A DNA stretch of 64,000 nt, from positions 121,277 to 185,276 of the forward strand of contig JAABRL010000002.1 of assembly GCA_011390935.1 (NCBI GenBank). Reading direction: 5' to 3'. This document shows, piece by piece, positions 62,722 through 64,000 of this stretch. The notes below the pieces were generated by a model that was not told the origin of the DNA, made no database searches, and was given only the letters and a program-made list of their open reading frames with translations. The first letter of the stretch is position 1. Every line of letters begins with the position of its first letter. Both the position numbers and the translations under genes were made by a program. Origin of the DNA: Gemmatimonas sp. (GTDB lineage: Bacteria > Gemmatimonadota > Gemmatimonadetes > Gemmatimonadales > Gemmatimonadaceae).

Positions 62722-64000
62722 ATGTCTGCCTTTTCGAATATGCGCATCGGGACGCGCCTCGCGTTGGGCTTCGCTGCGGTTCTTGTCATGATGCTCGGAC
62801 TCTCCGGTGTCAGCATCACGAAGGTGCGCCAGATCAGCGCGAATCTGTCGGAAGTCAACGAGGTGAACAGTGTGAAGCAGCGCTACGCGATCAACTTCCG
62901 CGGAAGCGTGCACGATCGCGCGATTTTTCTGCGTGATGTGGTGCTGGTCACGGATGCGACCGAGTTGGACGACGCCGTGTCCACCATTCAGAAGCTCACT
63001 GAAGACTACGCGCGCTCGGCGGGCCCGCTCGATGCGATGTTGGCCAGTGCTGATGGAACCACCGATGAAGAGCGGGCGATTCTCGGCACGATCAAGGAGA
63101 CCGAGGCGGCCACGATGCCCCTCATCGAGCGCGTGATCGCCACGCAGCGCGCAGGAGACGCGCGCGGCGCACACACGCTGCTCATGACCGAAGCGCGCCC
63201 GCAGTTCGCCACGTGGCTGCGCCAGATCAACCAGTTCATCGATCTGCAGGAAGCGAAGAACAAGGTGGTGGGTACCGAGACGACGGCGCTGGCCGGCACG
63301 TTCACGCTGCTGACGCTCATCATGACCGCACTTGCGTTGGCGCTGGGCGCCACCGTGGCATTCCTGATCGGTCGTTCGGTCAAGCCGCTCGAAGTGCTCA
63401 CGGCGGTGATGGGCAAGCTGGCTGGCGGTGACCTGTCGGCCGAGGTGCCCAGCGCCTCGCGTGGTGATGAGATCGGCGACATCGCGCGGGCTGTGCAGCA
63501 GTTCAAGGACAATGCGCTGGAGCGCATTCGAGTCGAGGCCGAGGCCAAGGCGCGGCAGGACGAGATGGATGCCAAGTTGAAGGCGAGCGAAGCGGCGTTC
63601 CAGGCCGAGCAGCGCGAGGTCGTGGAAACGATGGCGGCGGCGCTCACGCGTCTGGCGGAGGGCGATCTCACGGTCCGCCTCGAGGCGGATCCGTCGTCCA
63701 ACTACGTGGCGCTGCTCAATGATTTCAACGCCGCGGTGGAGAACCTCTCGACCCAGCTCTCGTTGGTGGAGGCGGCGGCCGAACAGGTGTCGCATGCAGG
63801 CTCGGAGATCACGTCGGGAAGCCAGTCGCTCGCCGATAGTGCCAGCGATCAGGCCGCCACACTCGAGTCGGTAGCCGCCAAGGTGCAGCAGTTCGCGGTG
63901 ATGACGCGCCAGAGTGCCGGCAATGCGGAAGAGGCGCGCTCGCTCGCCGCCAGCGCCCGGGAGCATACGAGTGAAGGGACGTCTCGCATGAACCGCCTCA
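62722..64000 (+). CDS. Membrane methyl-accepting chemotaxis protein (3' end outside window)
   Basis: The first 426 residues of a chemoreceptor. TM1 (about 13-30, LALGFAAVLVMMLGLSGV), a four-helix-bundle type ligand domain (about 35-190), TM2 (about 195-222, TLIMTALALALGATVAFLIG) and HAMP (about 222-275, KPLEVLTAVMGKLAGGD) are visible. A second HAMP-like unit follows (TRLAEGDLTVRLEADPSSN) and the signalling coiled coil begins (AAEQVSHAGSEITSGSQSLA). The hairpin tip is beyond the right edge. It should sense an external cue for chemotaxis. Confidence 0.92.
   Translation, partial: MSAFSNMRIGTRLALGFAAVLVMMLGLSGVSITKVRQISANLSEVNEVNSVKQRYAINFRGSVHDRAIFLRDVVLVTDATELDDAVSTIQKLTEDYARSAGPLDAMLASADGTTDEERAILGTIKETEAATMPLIERVIATQRAGDARGAHTLLMTEARPQFATWLRQINQFIDLQEAKNKVVGTETTALAGTFTLLTLIMTALALALGATVAFLIGRSVKPLEVLTAVMGKLAGGDLSAEVPSASRGDEIGDIARAVQQFKDNALERIRVEAEAKARQDEMDAKLKASEAAFQAEQREVVETMAAALTRLAEGDLTVRLEADPSSNYVALLNDFNAAVENLSTQLSLVEAAAEQVSHAGSEITSGSQSLADSASDQAATLESVAAKVQQFAVMTRQSAGNAEEARSLAASAREHTSEGTSRMNRL

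Overview
This is a 64 kb stretch of high-GC chromosome that is almost completely coding. The gene content points to a free-living, Gram-negative, aerobic bacterium, most like a Gemmatimonadota (Gemmatimonas-type) genome. The signs are many lipoproteins and Sec/Tat-exported enzymes, 6-bladed beta-propeller lipoproteins, very large secreted Asp-box (VPS10/BNR-like) proteins, amidohydrolase and S9 peptidase scavenging enzymes, a TonB receptor with an STN domain, and a FecI/FecR pair. The phylum is inferred from gene content only; no rRNA or tRNA gene was seen. I found no insertion sequence, prophage or CRISPR array.

Layout. (1) 1-8 kb, minus strand: a tightly packed unit runs amidohydrolase, three tandem paralogous beta-propeller lipoproteins, a Tat multicopper oxidase with a Gly/Met repeat, and a DUF900 hydrolase cut by the left edge. 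(2) 8-14.5 kb: an alpha/beta hydrolase, a DUF4015 glycosidase-like lipoprotein, a carboxypeptidase-regulatory-domain protein and a 1013-residue Asp-box protein. (3) 14.5-24.1 kb, minus strand: a HerA-type ATPase, a DUF2071 protein, two hybrid histidine kinases, two small proteins, a secreted esterase and a YhhN protein. (4) 24.2-28.8 kb: a Lys/Ala-rich histone-H1-like protein, a perfect 30-bp hairpin, an S9 peptidase and a soluble PAS chemoreceptor. (5) 28.8-34.7 kb, minus strand: ABC exporter, DEAD-box helicase, MscS channel, MsrA and a cysteine-free MsrB homologue. (6) 34.9-37 kb: a cold-shock gene with a consensus promoter and an intrinsic terminator in its leader, a small membrane protein, a lipoprotein and a universal stress protein. 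(7) 37-43.5 kb: a HAD-GT20 fusion (compatible-solute synthesis), a sodium:solute symporter, a second MscS channel and a patatin lipoprotein. (8) 43.5-55.3 kb: serine hydrolase, second giant Asp-box protein, Tat Gfo/Idh oxidoreductase, NlpE-META lipoprotein, VanZ membrane protein, and a Cys/Met-type PLP enzyme divergent from an Lrp regulator. (9) 55.4-62.2 kb: TonB receptor, FecR and a divergent ECF sigma factor, a lipoprotein, and a PepSY membrane protein preceded by a Fur-like palindrome. (10) The right edge holds a membrane chemoreceptor cut by the window.

Recurrent themes are scavenging of peptides and other compounds at the cell surface, envelope redox and osmotic protection (Msr pair, two MscS channels, compatible-solute synthesis), and signalling (two hybrid kinases, two chemoreceptors that may share a flagellar-type promoter motif, and an iron-type surface-signalling set). 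The most distinctive observations are the cysteine-free MsrB next to a normal MsrA, the cold-shock leader with its 12-codon ORF overlapping a terminator, the triplicated propeller lipoproteins coupled to a multicopper oxidase, and the histone-like protein followed by a 30-bp hairpin.
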